A DNA stretch of 64,000 nucleotides from Helianthus annuus (GCF_002127325.2 NC_035434.2:152106289-152170288), one strand, 5' to 3'. Counted from the stretch's first letter, positions 22,676-34,562 are shown. Notes: generated from the letters alone by a model not told the origin. Numbers and translations: made by a program.

Positions 22676-23920
22676 ATGAAAAAAGGGTTTAGGGTTTCAA
22701 ACCTAATCTCCTTCAACATTTCAAATCATTATCATCATCATGTAGATTCGCCATTGATGTTCAGATTGTTCTCCTCCTCATCATCATACAACAACAGCAA
22801 CAGATCTAACGACGGTTACTCCGGCGGCCGCCCACCGCCACGCCGCCGCTCCGGCGACAATTACACCTCCTCAAATCGCACCTCACGACTCTCCGGTTTC
22901 ATCGACGATAACGGTGGCGGAAGAAGAGATTATGAAGAGCAAAATTCCCAATTTACCCCTGCAAACCCTAGCAAAGGTAGAAGAGATTTTGATACTAATA
23001 GAAAACTTAATAATTATCATTCTGTTAATGATAGTAAGTATAGAGTTAGTAATAGATCAGATAACAGAAAATCTGTAGGTAATATTAATAGTAATAGCTC
23101 TTATGTTCCATTTGGTGATGATGATGATGATAATATTAATGAACAAAATTCCAAGTTTACCCCTGGAAACCCTAGGAGACATGTTGAGGATAATAAGATG
23201 CAGGATGTTGATGGATTTCTTGATAGGTTTAAGCTAGGGTTAGATCAGGACAAGAATAAGGTCAATTTCGACAATTTGAATGGCGGTACGGTGAATGTCG
23301 ATAGGGGTGCTGGAGAGGGAGAAATGGCGGCGGAGGAGGATACGAGGGTGCGGCCGCCGGAAGATGCGGACGAGATTTTTAGGAAGATGAAGGAAACCGG
23401 GTTGATACCGAATGCGGTGGCGATGCTGCATGGTTTGTGTAGTGACGGGTTGGTTCAGGACGCGATGAAGTTGTTTGGCGTAATGCGTGAGCGAGGGTCG
23501 ATTCCGGAGGTGGTGATATACACGGCGGTGGTGGAAGGGTTTTGTAAGGCGCAGAAGGGGGACGAGGCGATAAGAATATTTAGGAAGATGCAGGGGAATG
23601 GGATTGTGCCGAACGCGTTTAGTTATGGGGTTATTGTTCAGGGGTTGGTTAAAGGGAAATGGTTGGATGATGGGTTTGAGTTTTGTTTGGAGATGGTGGA
23701 AGCAGGGCATTCGCCGAATTTGGCTACGTTTACGGGGTTGGTTAGCGCGTTTTGTAGGGAAAGGGGTCTGGAAGCTGCTCAGATTGTGATCAGTAAGTTG
23801 AAAGATAAAGGGTTTGGATTTGATGAGAAGGGTGTTAGAGATTTTATGGAGAAGAAAGGTCCTTTCTCGCCAATGGTTTGGGAAGCTATCTTTGGGAAGA
23901 AGAGTTCACAAATGTTATGA
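22676..23920 (+). CDS. Pentatricopeptide repeat protein, probably mitochondrial (At4g38150-like)
   Basis: A single-exon gene of 414 codons. The first 35 residues are basic and Ser-rich with LFSSSSS, as in a mitochondrial presequence. Residues 36-225 are a low-complexity Arg/Asn/Ser/Gly-rich stretch with a repeated NSQFTPANP / NSKFTPGNP motif. From about residue 228 to 385 there are four PPR motifs (IFRKMKETGLIPN, VVIYTAVVEGFCKA, AFSYGVIVQGLVKG, LATFTGLVSAFCRE). The tail FMEKKGPFSPMVWEAIF closely resembles what I recall of Arabidopsis At4g38150. PPR proteins bind organelle RNA; the target is unknown. The ATG at 22676 follows a gap of only 85 bp from a MULE. The repeat part has high GC codon use, the N-terminal part is AT-rich. 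Confidence 0.88.
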   Translation: MKKGFRVSNLISFNISNHYHHHVDSPLMFRLFSSSSSYNNSNRSNDGYSGGRPPPRRRSGDNYTSSNRTSRLSGFIDDNGGGRRDYEEQNSQFTPANPSKGRRDFDTNRKLNNYHSVNDSKYRVSNRSDNRKSVGNINSNSSYVPFGDDDDDNINEQNSKFTPGNPRRHVEDNKMQDVDGFLDRFKLGLDQDKNKVNFDNLNGGTVNVDRGAGEGEMAAEEDTRVRPPEDADEIFRKMKETGLIPNAVAMLHGLCSDGLVQDAMKLFGVMRERGSIPEVVIYTAVVEGFCKAQKGDEAIRIFRKMQGNGIVPNAFSYGVIVQGLVKGKWLDDGFEFCLEMVEAGHSPNLATFTGLVSAFCRERGLEAAQIVISKLKDKGFGFDEKGVRDFMEKKGPFSPMVWEAIFGKKSSQML

Positions 23921-23975
23921 GCATTTTATATGTGTGAGTTCTTATCTACATAACCTTTTGTTTGTGTTTTTGATC

Positions 23976-23981
23976 AATAAA
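23976..23981 (+). terminator. Polyadenylation signal of the PPR gene
   Basis: AATAAA about 55 bp after the stop codon. Confidence 0.55.
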
Positions 23982-23989
23982 TACTCTAC

Positions 23990-24486
23990 TCGATTGGGTT
24001 GAGTTGACTTGATCTATAATGACATGATAGTTGTTTTAGTTTTTTGTATGTATTAGCATTCTGTTACTGTTAGTTTTCTTCATATTAGTAAACATAATCA
24101 TAATATATTCCCTAGTTATTTCATCATCTTCACATTTAGGCATCAAAATACAACATACTTCACTTGGTGAAATTTGCATCTTACAATGATGAATTAACAA
24201 TATACACATCATGAGCATTTAGTTCACATATGCATATATGTATAATGTATATACTCTGCTACTCAAAAGGGTAACAATAGGGTTGCAGACTAGAATATAA
24301 GTAATGAACAAATCTTAAAATAATATCATCTTATTATGTAAAAGTGGCAACATGTTCTCCCGATTTAAGCCAACCCATGGTGTGATGATTATTTAGTGTC
24401 CGAGTTTAAAGAATATGAAGTTATGAACTATTAATCTTTTTATATTGAGTTCTTTGTACTTATCACGGGTTTTCAAGTAATTGAGA
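23990..24486. other. Spacer between two convergent genes
   Basis: About 500 bp, AT-rich; holds the 3' ends of the PPR gene (+) and of the C2/coiled-coil gene (-). Nothing else seen. Confidence 0.6.
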
Positions 24487-27400
24487 TCATTTCTTTGCAC
24501 TGTTTGTTTTTAACTGCATCACAAGATCTCCTCTTTCGGCCTCTACTTGAGCATACTTGAGGCTCATTTCAAGGTAACGGTCACGAAGGTCTTTTAGCTC
24601 TGTCTCCAAAGATGATTTCGTCTTTTCAAACAGCTCTTTTGTCACCACTTCACCTTCAGCCTTTGATTTCCCTGATGAATGAGTATTACGCCCCTTAGAC
24701 TTTTGCCTGAACAAATATGCAGTCCAGTTAGACTATCAATTTATTATAATCGCGAAAACTCATGTTGACATTTGACTCCTAAAAGTCAAAAGTTGACTCA
24801 CTTCTGAAGTTGAACTCTGTACTTGTGATTTGCATTGAGAGCCTCATCAAGCTCAGCTTCAAGCATCTTCATCTTTGCAGCATAGTCCGTATCTTCTTGA
24901 GTACGAGTCTCATGAACACCCTGATACAGAATAAATATTCAGCAAAAAGATATTGAGTAAAGTACACGGATGGTCCCTGTAGTTTACCAAAGTGTTGGAT
25001 TTGGTCCCTAACTTTCCAAAAGTACACATATGGTCTTTGTGGTTTACACTTTGTAACGCATGTAGTCACTAGATTCTTTGAAAAGTACATGGATGGTCCC
25101 TGTTGTTTGCACTTTATAACGCATTTAGTCCCTAACTTGGACATGTTAAAACCTTTAGATTTGTTTGTTGCGGACCAAATGCGTTACAAAGTGCAAACCA
25201 CTAGGATCGTTCGTGTACTTTTAGAAAGTCATGGACCAAATCCAAAATTTTGGTAAACCACAGGGACCATCCATGTACATTACTCAAATATATTTTTGCC
25301 TTTAAAAGATAAGACTACGGAACACAAACCGTTAGATCGTCAACTTTTTTAAGCAATTCTTTCTTTTCGCCTTCAAGCTGTTGAATTTTCAGCCGATATT
25401 GCAAATTCGCACTCTTGATCCTACTTATTTCATTTTTTATATTAGCATCCTGCAAACGTGATGCATTTTTAGCCGTTAGATCGCCCTCCAGTCTAGAAAG
25501 CTTTTCTTCTAATGCATCTCTTTCACTTTTACAATCCTCAAATTCCGACATCTTGTTGAAAAACGACATCTTCTCAGCTTTAAGCTTTTCGAAACTGTTG
25601 GAAACCGAATGAAGAGAAGCTTCTAAATTACTTTTTTCATTCTTTAGTTTTTCGAGCTTTTGTTTATAATCTGATACTTTTTCTTTTAAATTTGCAGCCT
25701 CTTCAATGAGTTGTTGACGTTCGTGTTCTGAATCAGTCCTTATTCGTTCTTCTCTTATTCTGTAACTAGTCAACAACTTTGACTTTTTCTCGTGTTCTGC
25801 GATCAGCTTCTTGTGGTGTTTTTTAACGACAGCAAGCTCGGTTGTTAGTTCTTGAATCTTACGTTCAGATTCTTTACGAAAAGTGTGAATATCGTTTTCT
25901 TTGAGAGACGATTCTAAGCTCAATTTTTCAAGAGTCAGCGTTGACTTTTGTTCATCAAGCCGAGAAATTTCATGTTTGAGACGTTCTACTTCTTTCTGGT
26001 TTCTTTCAGTCTCGGATGTTAGTTCGATCACTAAACACGAATATTGATCATACAATTCAGCGTTTCCTTTTGTCATATCTTAATACGATTTCTGGAGAGT
26101 GTTGCATTCCTCAATGAGATTTTCAGCAGATTCTTGCAATTTTTGCTTTTCAGATTCAGATTTCTCCAACTCGTCTTTGACCCGCGCTAGTTGACTTTCT
26201 AATTCAGACACATGTTCCACTAACTTGATGTTTTCTTCTTCCATTTCAAACGAATAAAGCTCCATTTCACGCTTGTCTTTTTCGAGCTCCATTGCTTTCT
26301 GTTCAAGTAACTTATTAGCGGAAACTTGTGAATCAAGATTACCGCTAAGCACCATTTGATCATTTCTTAAATTATCTAAACATATAGATGTAATATGATT
26401 TTCTTCAATAGTCTTGTTTCGTTCTTTAAGCTCACAAGCAAGCTCGAGGTTCTCGTTCGTTAGCTCGTTACATTCATTTTCCACCTCGCTAACTTTCATT
26501 TTCAGCCGTTCGATTTCTCTCATTCGATTCTTTCCAATTTCTTCTGTTTCTGATAATTTTGACTCCATATTGTTGATATATTCTTCTTTCTTTTCAAGAT
26601 CTGATCGAGTTTGACTATTTGAAATTCGCTCGTTTTCTAAAGCTTGTTCGAGAACTTGCATGTTTGCTTGTAAAGTCTTCTCTGATTCCTCCGTTTGTTT
26701 CAGTTTAAGTTGTAAGCTTCTGGTTTCCATTAAATTGGAATTGAAAGATTTTTCTAATTCGGTCAACGTTGACTTAACGGCCCGAAGTTCTTCAATTTCC
26801 GTTCTTTGTGTTTCTGTGGTTTCTTCAAGCTCTTGAAGAATAGACACGAGCTCAAAATTCGATTCTTGACTTTTCTTCAGTTGTTGAGTCAAGTCAATAT
26901 TTGATTCTTTGTGAGCTTTTAGCTCGTTTTCAAGTTCTTTTAAACGTTGACTTTGACCTTTGGAGTTGTATGTTGACTTTGACTCCATTGGTGCCTTCTG
27001 TTTGACAACTGATTCCTCGAGTAACATCTTTATATGATCAGCTTCTTTCTTAATGCTATCACGTTCCGCCATTGCTGATGAAATCTCTATTTGAGACTCC
27101 GCCAAAGTTTTTGACTGGTCGGAGTATTTCTCCCTTAAAATCTCCAAACCGAGCATTAGTTTTTGTGTTTTTTCCTCCCACGTTCTGGCTTCGTCACGAA
27201 GCTCTTCAATGGTTTCTTCGGCTGCTTCTAAAAGATTCTTTGAAGAGCCGACATTTATCACAGATGATGAGGGAGGGACATGTGCAGAGCTTTCGTTGTA
27301 CTCTTGTTCTTGGTCGTCTTGAGTTATCATTGATTTCAAAGATGATTTGTTTGATTTTGAAACACTATTTTTGGAATTTGCATCAATATTGTGCTTGATT

Positions 27401-30400
27401 CCATTTATATGACTTTCTTGATGAAATGTTTTCTTTTCTAAAGAGTGTTCAGCCGAATCGTTGTTCTGATTCGAACTAGATGGTTCATAACTCGGTTCCT
27501 GCATTTATGGAAACACATCAAAATCTATAGTCATGGACATTTCAGGTCAAAGTCAAACTAAATTATACAGATTCAGCATCGTCTAATGTTTCTTGAAAAT
27601 TTGAAGTAAGGCGTGTCGATTTTGAAGTAAAATTGTATGTTTTGACCAAAAAGGTCAAAGTCGAGAATCCGGATCATATGAAACATACCATGATTTTAAT
27701 TTGTTCAAGAAGTGAAGTGGGAGCCAAATCTTGAGTTGGAGGGGATTTAGATTTGGGATTAAGTGAAACAGCTGAGCCATTTGATCTGCTGCTACTTGCA
27801 TGATCATTATCTTCATCCACAAACATGTATCTTAGTTTTGTTCTTGGTGTCAGGCATTGGATTTTCACCTGAAACCATAAAGCATCACTTTTCCTATGCA
27901 GTTGTATTCTAAAATAAAGTCGGTACCGGTGTCCAAACACCATCGGTTTGTTTTGGCACGCCACACAACCTAAATGGATACAAACACGTGTTTTTCATCG
28001 ATCGAAAATCTTAATTTACTTTGAAATAGCTATATACTGGCATCGGTAGGGCTGTAAACGAACCGAACGTTCAGCGAACAGTTCGTGAACCGTTCGGCGG
28101 GAAGTTCGTTTATGTTCGTTCGATAAGCTTAACGAACGAACATGAACAAAAAATTTCGTTCGATAAGCTTCACGAACGAACACGAACAAAGGTCTCGTTC
28201 GTTCGACTGCGTTCGTGAACGTTCGGTAATATGTTCGTTTATGTTCGTTCGTGTTCGGTTTTTTATGTTTATTTTTCTAAAAGTTTTTAATGTTTTATTA
28301 ATTTTTTACTTTCCCCCATATGTATTTCCCTCTCTCTGGCCCTCCCTCTATCTAGCCCTCTCCCTCTTTGATATCACGTTCCTTCATTCAGCCTATCTCC
28401 AATCGATTGAACCCAATATCATCCATCCTTTCAATCTTTGAATGGTTATATTTAACTACTTTCTTTGTGTACAATGTTTAAGATTAACGGTGCCTTTTTT
28501 AATTTTCAATATTAAAGTTCACTTATGTTCGTTTGTGTTCGTTTTTGTTCGTTTGCGTTCGTGGTTAGTGTTCACGAACTGTTCGCGAACAACCAAATTT
28601 CCTTAACAAACGAACACGAACACAAACTTCTGTTCGTCATGTGTTCGCGAACGGTTCACGAACATCCAAATTTCCTTAACGAACGAACACGAACATAGCC
28701 TTGTTCGTGTTCGTTCGGTTCGTTTACAGCCCTAGGCATCGGGTCCGATAATACCAATAGCGGTACCGCTACAAGGGTTCTATTTAACTATTAAAAGAAA
28801 ATACATAAAAGAAAGCACTATTGTAGCTAATGGTTGCAAATAAGGAATTGTAAATTAATATAAGGAATAATGTATTTCGATTTTGTTCTATGTAATAAGG
28901 ATAATTGACGAATAAAGGGGTAAAATATGTGAAGGTAGTATAATATTTAATATTTTACATGTCAATTCATACATTAAAAAGTATCATATATTCTTGTATC
29001 TCACATGAGCGGATGTGATTGTGGTTGTGAGTCATCTACAAGTCACTTTAATATATATTGTAGCTAACAACTTCTTCAATTATATAATAATTTCATAGCT
29101 AATTTATTTAAACCATATTTTTGAGACAATGTAAATAAATCTAATAAATTATAACAATTTGCTTGGTTCTAAACACGGATAAAAGATTAGCGTTTATGAC
29201 AGTCAAAGGAAGAAAAGGGCCCTCAAAATTTCATTTCGCCCCGGGCCTCTAAAAAGGTTGGAACGGCCCTACATCAAATTTTGGCAATGCATGATATCTA
29301 GCACCCATCCAAATGGTCTTAGTATTTAAGTAAAAATATTTAATTGTTTTTCTTATCATAATTTGTAATCTAGAGATTTACTAAAAGAAAGGTGATTTAG
29401 CCATTTAAAGTCATCCATTCATGCCCTAACAAGAGATCTTAATATTATATAGTTCTCTACTTTGGTTATGTCATAATAATCAAAGTAACAACTTTCTATT
29501 CTTAAGTTTTTATAAAATTATAGCATTTTATTCACAAGGCTAGGTGTCTTTTGGGACATCATTACTTTCTCCTAACAACAAAATTTGGCAATACATGACA
29601 TCTAGCGCCAAGGTCTTTAGTAGCAAGTATTAAAGTGATATTATTTTTCTAATCATAATTACTTTAAAGATTTATTATATTGAGTAACATTTTGAAATTA
29701 AACAAAAAAAAAAAGTCGATTTTGGTGTACCAAACTCCAACTCAAACCAAAAGGTTACCCCTTTTGACATGTTACCCAACTCGTTTAACCCTTCTACATT
29801 ATCATCTCTAAGTCATACATTAAGGCCCTAACAAGAGATCTTGATTTTATATAGCTCTCTACTTTGATTCTGTCATATCAACTAGAGTAGTAACTTTCTA
29901 TTCTATCAGCAATATTCCATTCGAAACATACGAATTACCTGCAAAATCGTGCCATAATTGCATTTCTTCAATGGCAATGACACCGGGGAAGAAGATTTTG
30001 AACTAGTATAGTAACGCGCCATATTGACCATTGCCTCCCCAAGAATGCCACATCTAGCAGACCCCTACAACAAAATTAAGTTTTTCTTTTCTTTTTCGCT
30101 AAACTCAAACTGAAAATTCGCATAATGAAATGAAAGATTGAGATCAAGTGATTAATATTGAAATGTTTATGATCATGCATACCATAGAAACAACAAATTT
30201 GAATAGATGTTCTTCAAGCTCTTTTGAAGAATTGTTGTGTTGAATCCAGATAGATTCTGATAGAGTTTCTGTCCATTGACAATTCCCATTTCGCACCAAC
30301 GCTTTATTTGTTCTTGCAATCGTTTTTCCAGATTCTACAGATATTATCGACACTGAAAGCTTGTCCCACACCTTTGGTACCTGTGACAATAAAATCTAAA

Positions 30401-30774
30401 TATTATACAGTACTATACAATATGATATGATATGACATTACATGATTACTGATCAAGTTATTGACAAGTTTTTTGACGGTCGGAGTCAACAAAAGTAAAG
30501 ACTCATCAAACTTTCAAACACACACACACAAGCAAGCAAATTTGAGTAAAGACATTTTTACATCAAAAATTGTAATAAAATCAACAAATATCACAAATAA
30601 GTTCATTAGTTTGGAAACGAAATGCACGAACATGGAAAAACTTTCGGCAACTCAAATCGCAAAGATGAATAATGGGTTGTCATTGATCACCTGAAGAGCT
30701 TGAAAATTTGAAAACTTGAAATCAATCTTCTCCCCTGAACTTGGTGACTTTCCATTTCTTTGTGCTTTAAACAT
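24487..30774 (-). CDS. NT-C2 domain plus long coiled-coil protein (myosin heavy chain-related type), with internal stop
   Basis: Seven exons on the - strand: 30774-30691, 30380-30183, 30064-29939, 27868-27689, 27498-25330, 24920-24802 and 24706-24487. All introns have GT-AG ends and the phases fit; total 3096 bp. Exons 1-4 encode an N-terminal C2 (NT-C2, EEIG1/EHBP1-type) domain of about 150 residues (starts MFKAQRNGKS; VWDKLSVSII, GILGEAMVNM, VSLPLKKCN). The rest is Glu/Lys/Leu-rich coiled coil, ending LRDRYLEMSLKYAQVEAERG. This layout is that of plant proteins annotated as myosin heavy chain-related (At1g63300 and At5g41140, from memory); they are not motors. Family function is poorly known; a membrane or cytoskeletal linker is likely. 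One in-frame TAA at 26082-26080, codon 669 of 1032, would cut the coiled coil; reading continues in the same frame after it. So the gene is either a damaged allele, a pseudogene, or a sequence error. Confidence 0.85.
24955..25285. mobile_element. Foldback MITE in intron 5 of the C2/coiled-coil gene
   Basis: 331 bp. Ends GAGTAAAGTACACGGATGG and, inverted, GAGTAATGTACATGGATGG. Inside, the words TGGTCCCTGT, TTTGGTCCCTAAC and TTTGCACTTTATAACGCA are repeated and also found inverted. This is a common plant MULE-type MITE family. No clear target duplication. Confidence 0.75.
26080..26082 (-). other. In-frame TAA in exon 5 of the C2/coiled-coil gene
   Basis: TAA stands between KSY and DMTKGN, with open frame and coiled-coil composition on both sides (472 codons before it and 250 after it within this exon). 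Confidence 0.9.
28040..28742. mobile_element. Non-autonomous hAT element in intron 3
   Basis: 687 bp (28048-28734). Ends TAGGGCTGTAAACGAACC and inverted; 8-bp target duplication GGCATCGG on both sides (28040-28047, 28735-28742), typical for hAT. Subterminal GAACGAACACGAACA repeats in both arms. No transposase; a small open frame at 28142-28441 is not a gene. It lies inside the 2-kb intron between exons 3 and 4. Confidence 0.93.
29270..29910. repeat. Diverged direct duplication of about 240-330 bp in intron 3
   Basis: The block starting AAATTTTGGCAATGCATGA (about 29275) and ending near 29510 is repeated from about 29579 to 29910. Shared words: CCCTAACAAGAGATCTT, TATATAG(T/C)TCTCTACTTTG, AACTTTCTATTCT. 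The copies differ at many sites, so the duplication is old. Confidence 0.75.
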
Positions 30775-30899
30775 CTTGATCAAGAAAATAGTTCACGAAT
30801 TAATGGTGTGTTTTATAAAATTGTGTAAACAAAATCATTTTTGTTTTAAACAGAATATATTAAAATGATAACAAGATTGTTTTTCATCTTTCATGTTAG

Positions 30900-30909
30900 T
30901 TTATATATG
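30900..30909 (-). promoter_or_regulatory. Possible TATA box of the C2/coiled-coil gene
   Basis: CCATATATAAA on the - strand, about 130 bp before the ATG. Position is plausible but weak evidence in AT-rich DNA. Confidence 0.35.
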
Positions 30910-31470
30910 GTGATCTAACTATGAACAACAAAGGCACCCCTTGTAGTTCATTAATTGGCATTTTTTACCCTCAACTTTCTTTTTATGGATTGATATTATT
31001 TCTTCATTTGAATGTTTATGCTTTTTCCTTATTAATGTGTTATTTTTCTTTTCAAAAACAGACTTGTTTACCAGCGATATTCGACTGGCCTCATTACATC
31101 TTGATATGTATTCTAAGATGTATCAAAATTTTCATGTAGATTAATTAGAATGTTGAAGGGTGGTTTTTGCGGATTATCATTTTGCATACATGTTCAATTT
31201 TCATTGGTTTGTCATATATCCATAAATTATTATTAAAAATTAAATCATTTCACCAAAAAGAAAAAAAAAAGTTTACTTACTAGCTTCAAAGAGGGGCATC
31301 GTGGTTCTTCTTTACATCCATCAATGGCAAATTAAATGTAAAAATTGTTTTAATATGTTTGATTTTTTTTTTTGAACGGCTAATTTTTTTTCCCCTTAAA
31401 TACTTACACATCTCAAGTATTGAACATTGGTCTCCCACAAGAGATAATTCCTCTTGACCACTAGGTTATA
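30910..31470. other. AT-rich spacer
   Basis: No gene recognised. An open frame at 30921-31139 lacks any motif. Confidence 0.5.
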
Positions 31471-31473
31471 GCC

Positions 31474-31777
31474 TAAGGCTTGAGGGTGTGGTTGGAGCCC
31501 CCTAGGGGCTTTATCAGGCCACGTAAACGACACGTAGGATCCTCGTCCCCCCTTTAATTTGCATGGTGTGGATGGAGCCCCCTATTAAACAAAATAAAAA
31601 AAAAAATTCATTGGACTAAAACTAGTGGGCCCCACCCGAACCCTTCAACTTTGGCGTTACCATGGTGGCGAATAAAGATGACGCCCCCTCTTAAAATGGA
31701 GGGTGTGCTGATTGAGCCCTATGGGACGCTATACATGGTGAGCTGGCGGGGTGACGCCCCCACACCCTCCAGCCTAA
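31474..31777. mobile_element. Tourist-like MITE (PIF/Harbinger type)
   Basis: 298 bp (31477-31774) with inverted ends GGCTTGAGGGTGTGG and GGCTGGAGGGTGTGG, flanked by TAA on both sides (31474-31476, 31775-31777). Repeated GGAGCCCCCT and GACGCCCCC words inside. A 3-bp TWA duplication is typical for PIF/Harbinger. Confidence 0.72.
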
Positions 31778-32890
31778 GTGGCTTAATATGTTTGATTTAC
31801 ATGTACAATATAAGAAAAATGATGAGTTATTAAGGATTAACTTGGTAGTTCATCAACTAAATTTTGATTAGCATACAAATCTGTCGGGTATAACCAACGT
31901 AACAAATAAAATCTAAAATGAAAAAAAAAAATGATTGCAAAGTTGAAACGTAACCTTAAAAGATTTTGTAACCACCTTAACCAAATGTACATGTGGTTTG
32001 CACCTAATGCACCCACAAAGGTAGGAGTATGATGAAGATGATGCTTTGAAGGTAAAATATGAATGTAATAATGACTTCATGAGTGCTTATGGTGAGACAT
32101 ATGTATTGCCATTCCGGTTGTTCAAGATGCAATAAATATTTTACTCTATTTTTATTTGGAGAATTAGCTTAAATGCATGCGCTAATTATAAGTTGGACGA
32201 GTTTTATGATTATTTTAAAGATGCTGACCATAATTAGTGTTGATGTGAACCTATGTCTTTATTTATTCTTACTTTAACGTCATTCGTAATGGTTAATACC
32301 CCCTAAAGGGTATTTTCTGTTACATCAGCATCATAATGCCCTTTTAAAAAGTGTGTAATTGTTAACGTCCTTAATGCCCTCTTAATTATTACTTTTCATT
32401 TTTTTTCTCCCTGTGTTACATTATACTAGAAATACCTCTCCCTCTTCATGCCTCAATAATGCCTAGGGGTGGTGTTATGAGCGTTATCAAATCCCTAAAT
32501 GTCCATTACACATGATCTAAGACTTTAAGTAAATATTTTATATTTTTTTGAAAGAAAACTTTATAAAACCACACTCCCCGCTAGCAAATCACTAGCCCGG
32601 AGAAATAAACATATGCAAACAAAATACCATAGCTTATATATATTTATTGTGCTAGAGGTTCTATATGCATAAACCAAACCATTGAAAATGATCAAAACGA
32701 AATGATTTTACACCAAAAAAAGAAGCAAACTATGAATACTTGTGTTTCCTACACTTGTACCAAATAAACATCGGTAGATGGAAAATCTTGAAGAAGGTGG
32801 AGCAAGGTGAAATGTATGGCAAAAGCTACTTGCTTCATAACCATTAAAAACATTTGATAATTCAAACCTTTCTTTTTTTTTTTTTTTCAA
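31778..32890. other. AT-rich spacer
   Basis: No gene. Around 32275-32515 weak inverted similarity (TTCGTAATGG with the complement of CCATTACACATGATC) suggests another old MITE, not certain. Confidence 0.45.
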
Positions 32891-33099
32891 TTCAGGAACG
32901 GGAAAAATGTCCGGATAGTCCCTGTGATTTTCTCCGTTTTCACCTATAGTCCCTACATTTTTAATTACAGCTATAGTCCTCAATTTTTGCACATTCGTTC
33001 TTGGATAGTCCTTATAGCGGATGGAGGTTAGTTTTTGATGTTAAATAAGTGTGAAATGACTGATTTACCCTTAATGTAAAACAAAATAAATTAATTAAG

Positions 33100-33100
<1 letters not shown>

Positions 33101-33135
<35 letters not shown>
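33101..33135. repeat. (TA)n microsatellite
   Basis: About 17 units; a hotspot typical of MULE interior AT regions. Confidence 0.95.
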
Positions 33136-33137
<2 letters not shown>

Positions 33138-33204
33138 GACCCACTTCTTATAATATTATATATATCACATACATACAATACCAGACAAATCTCTCTCTAC
33201 TTTA

Positions 33205-33500
33205 AAAAACACAACCACCTCCACCGTCGCCATCACCACTCAGCCGCCACCATCAGCACTGCCACAACCACCCGTCGCCACAACCACCACCGCCGCCATC
33301 ATCACCATTGCCACAACCACCACCGCCACAATCACTACTGCCACAACCACCACCACCACCGCCATCATCACCACCCTCCCCCATTACCACCGGCGACGCC
33401 ATCATCACCACCAACATCACCACTCGTTTGGCTTTATCGCCGTGCAAATCAGCTCCGGTGTAGGCCGCTGTGAAAATCGACCCCAACCCACGGTTTCATC
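33205..33500. repeat. CCA/GCC-rich low-complexity stretch
   Basis: Interrupted CCACCA, GCCACAACC and CATCATCACC units. On the - strand it gives a Gly/Asp-rich open frame (33253-33486), which follows from the repeat and is not a supported gene. Confidence 0.8.
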
Positions 33501-34562
33501 ACCCCCACCCACTCACACCGCCGTGGAAATCAGCTCAGGTGCAAGCCGTCTAGCTTCTAATGTTGTTTCGAATCAGAAACTTAAAACAAATTGCAATCGT
33601 TTGAAATTATGATTTTGATTGGGCAGGTGTTATTTGGTAGTGGTTATTTAATGGTGGGTGTTTGAAGGCAAGAGAGAGACGAGAAGGAAGAAGTAGAGAG
33701 AAAGAAATAGATAAGGGGGTGGGGTGGGGTTGTTTTTTTTATAGTGCGTCCCATATATATAGAGAGAGAGTAGGAGTTGGCTACAAAACCTATTTTTCCT
33801 ACAAAGTGTAGGAAGCAATCTCCTTATGACATGTGACATCTAGTGTTTTTTACTAAAGGGCATTAAGGTAATTGAATAATTATATTATTTATGGAAGATT
33901 TTATATCATAACAATAAAAGGCTATTTTTATGGAAACTATATGTCTATTAATTATTCAAAATCGGCAGTCACATCCTTCACGATTAATTCATCTGAAGTT
34001 CGAAACATAAAACAAATTCATCATTTCTTGACATTGTGTTTTATCAGTTTACGGTTTTTTCATATCGTGTTATATCAATTTTCACAATTAAACACACCCC
34101 TCATATATTTCAAAACGTAAAACATATTCATTATTTCTTGACGTTGTGTTTTATCAGTTTCTGATTTCTTGAAATTGTGTTATATTATTTTTCACAATTA
34201 AACACACTTCTCACACATAAAAACATAATAGCTTCTGAAATGTACAATATAAAACACAATAGTGTCTGAAGTACACAATATAAAACACACTAGTGTCTCT
34301 GATTCATTGTAGACAAAATACACAATATAAAACACGCATACACTATATAAAACACACTAGTGTCTGAATTACTTGAATCGTAATTTTGTAGATATATAGC
34401 AATATGGTACTCATATTAAAGATAAAAAACACTCGTTATTATGGTATAACTTTTTTTAAGACAAATTATGTATAAAAAGTTATTGACGTTTTAAAAAGAC
34501 GATGGGAAGTTGCATGTGATTCCTAAATTTAAGGCACACAAAACTACTTTTACACCCTTAAT

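Noticed and set aside
23240..23710. Long open frame on the - strand in the PPR gene
   Set aside because: Antisense shadow of the GC-rich PPR coding region; no domain.
24869..25144. Small protein with YFSKNLVTTCVTKC repeats
   Set aside because: Lies in an intron across a MITE; the repeat protein is due to the MITE's internal repeats.
28142..28441. Arg/Phe-rich frame of 99 codons
   Set aside because: Sits within a non-autonomous hAT element and follows its GAACGAAC repeats.
33253..33486. Gly/Asp-rich small protein on the - strand
   Set aside because: Product of a CCACCGCC-type low-complexity stretch within a MULE.
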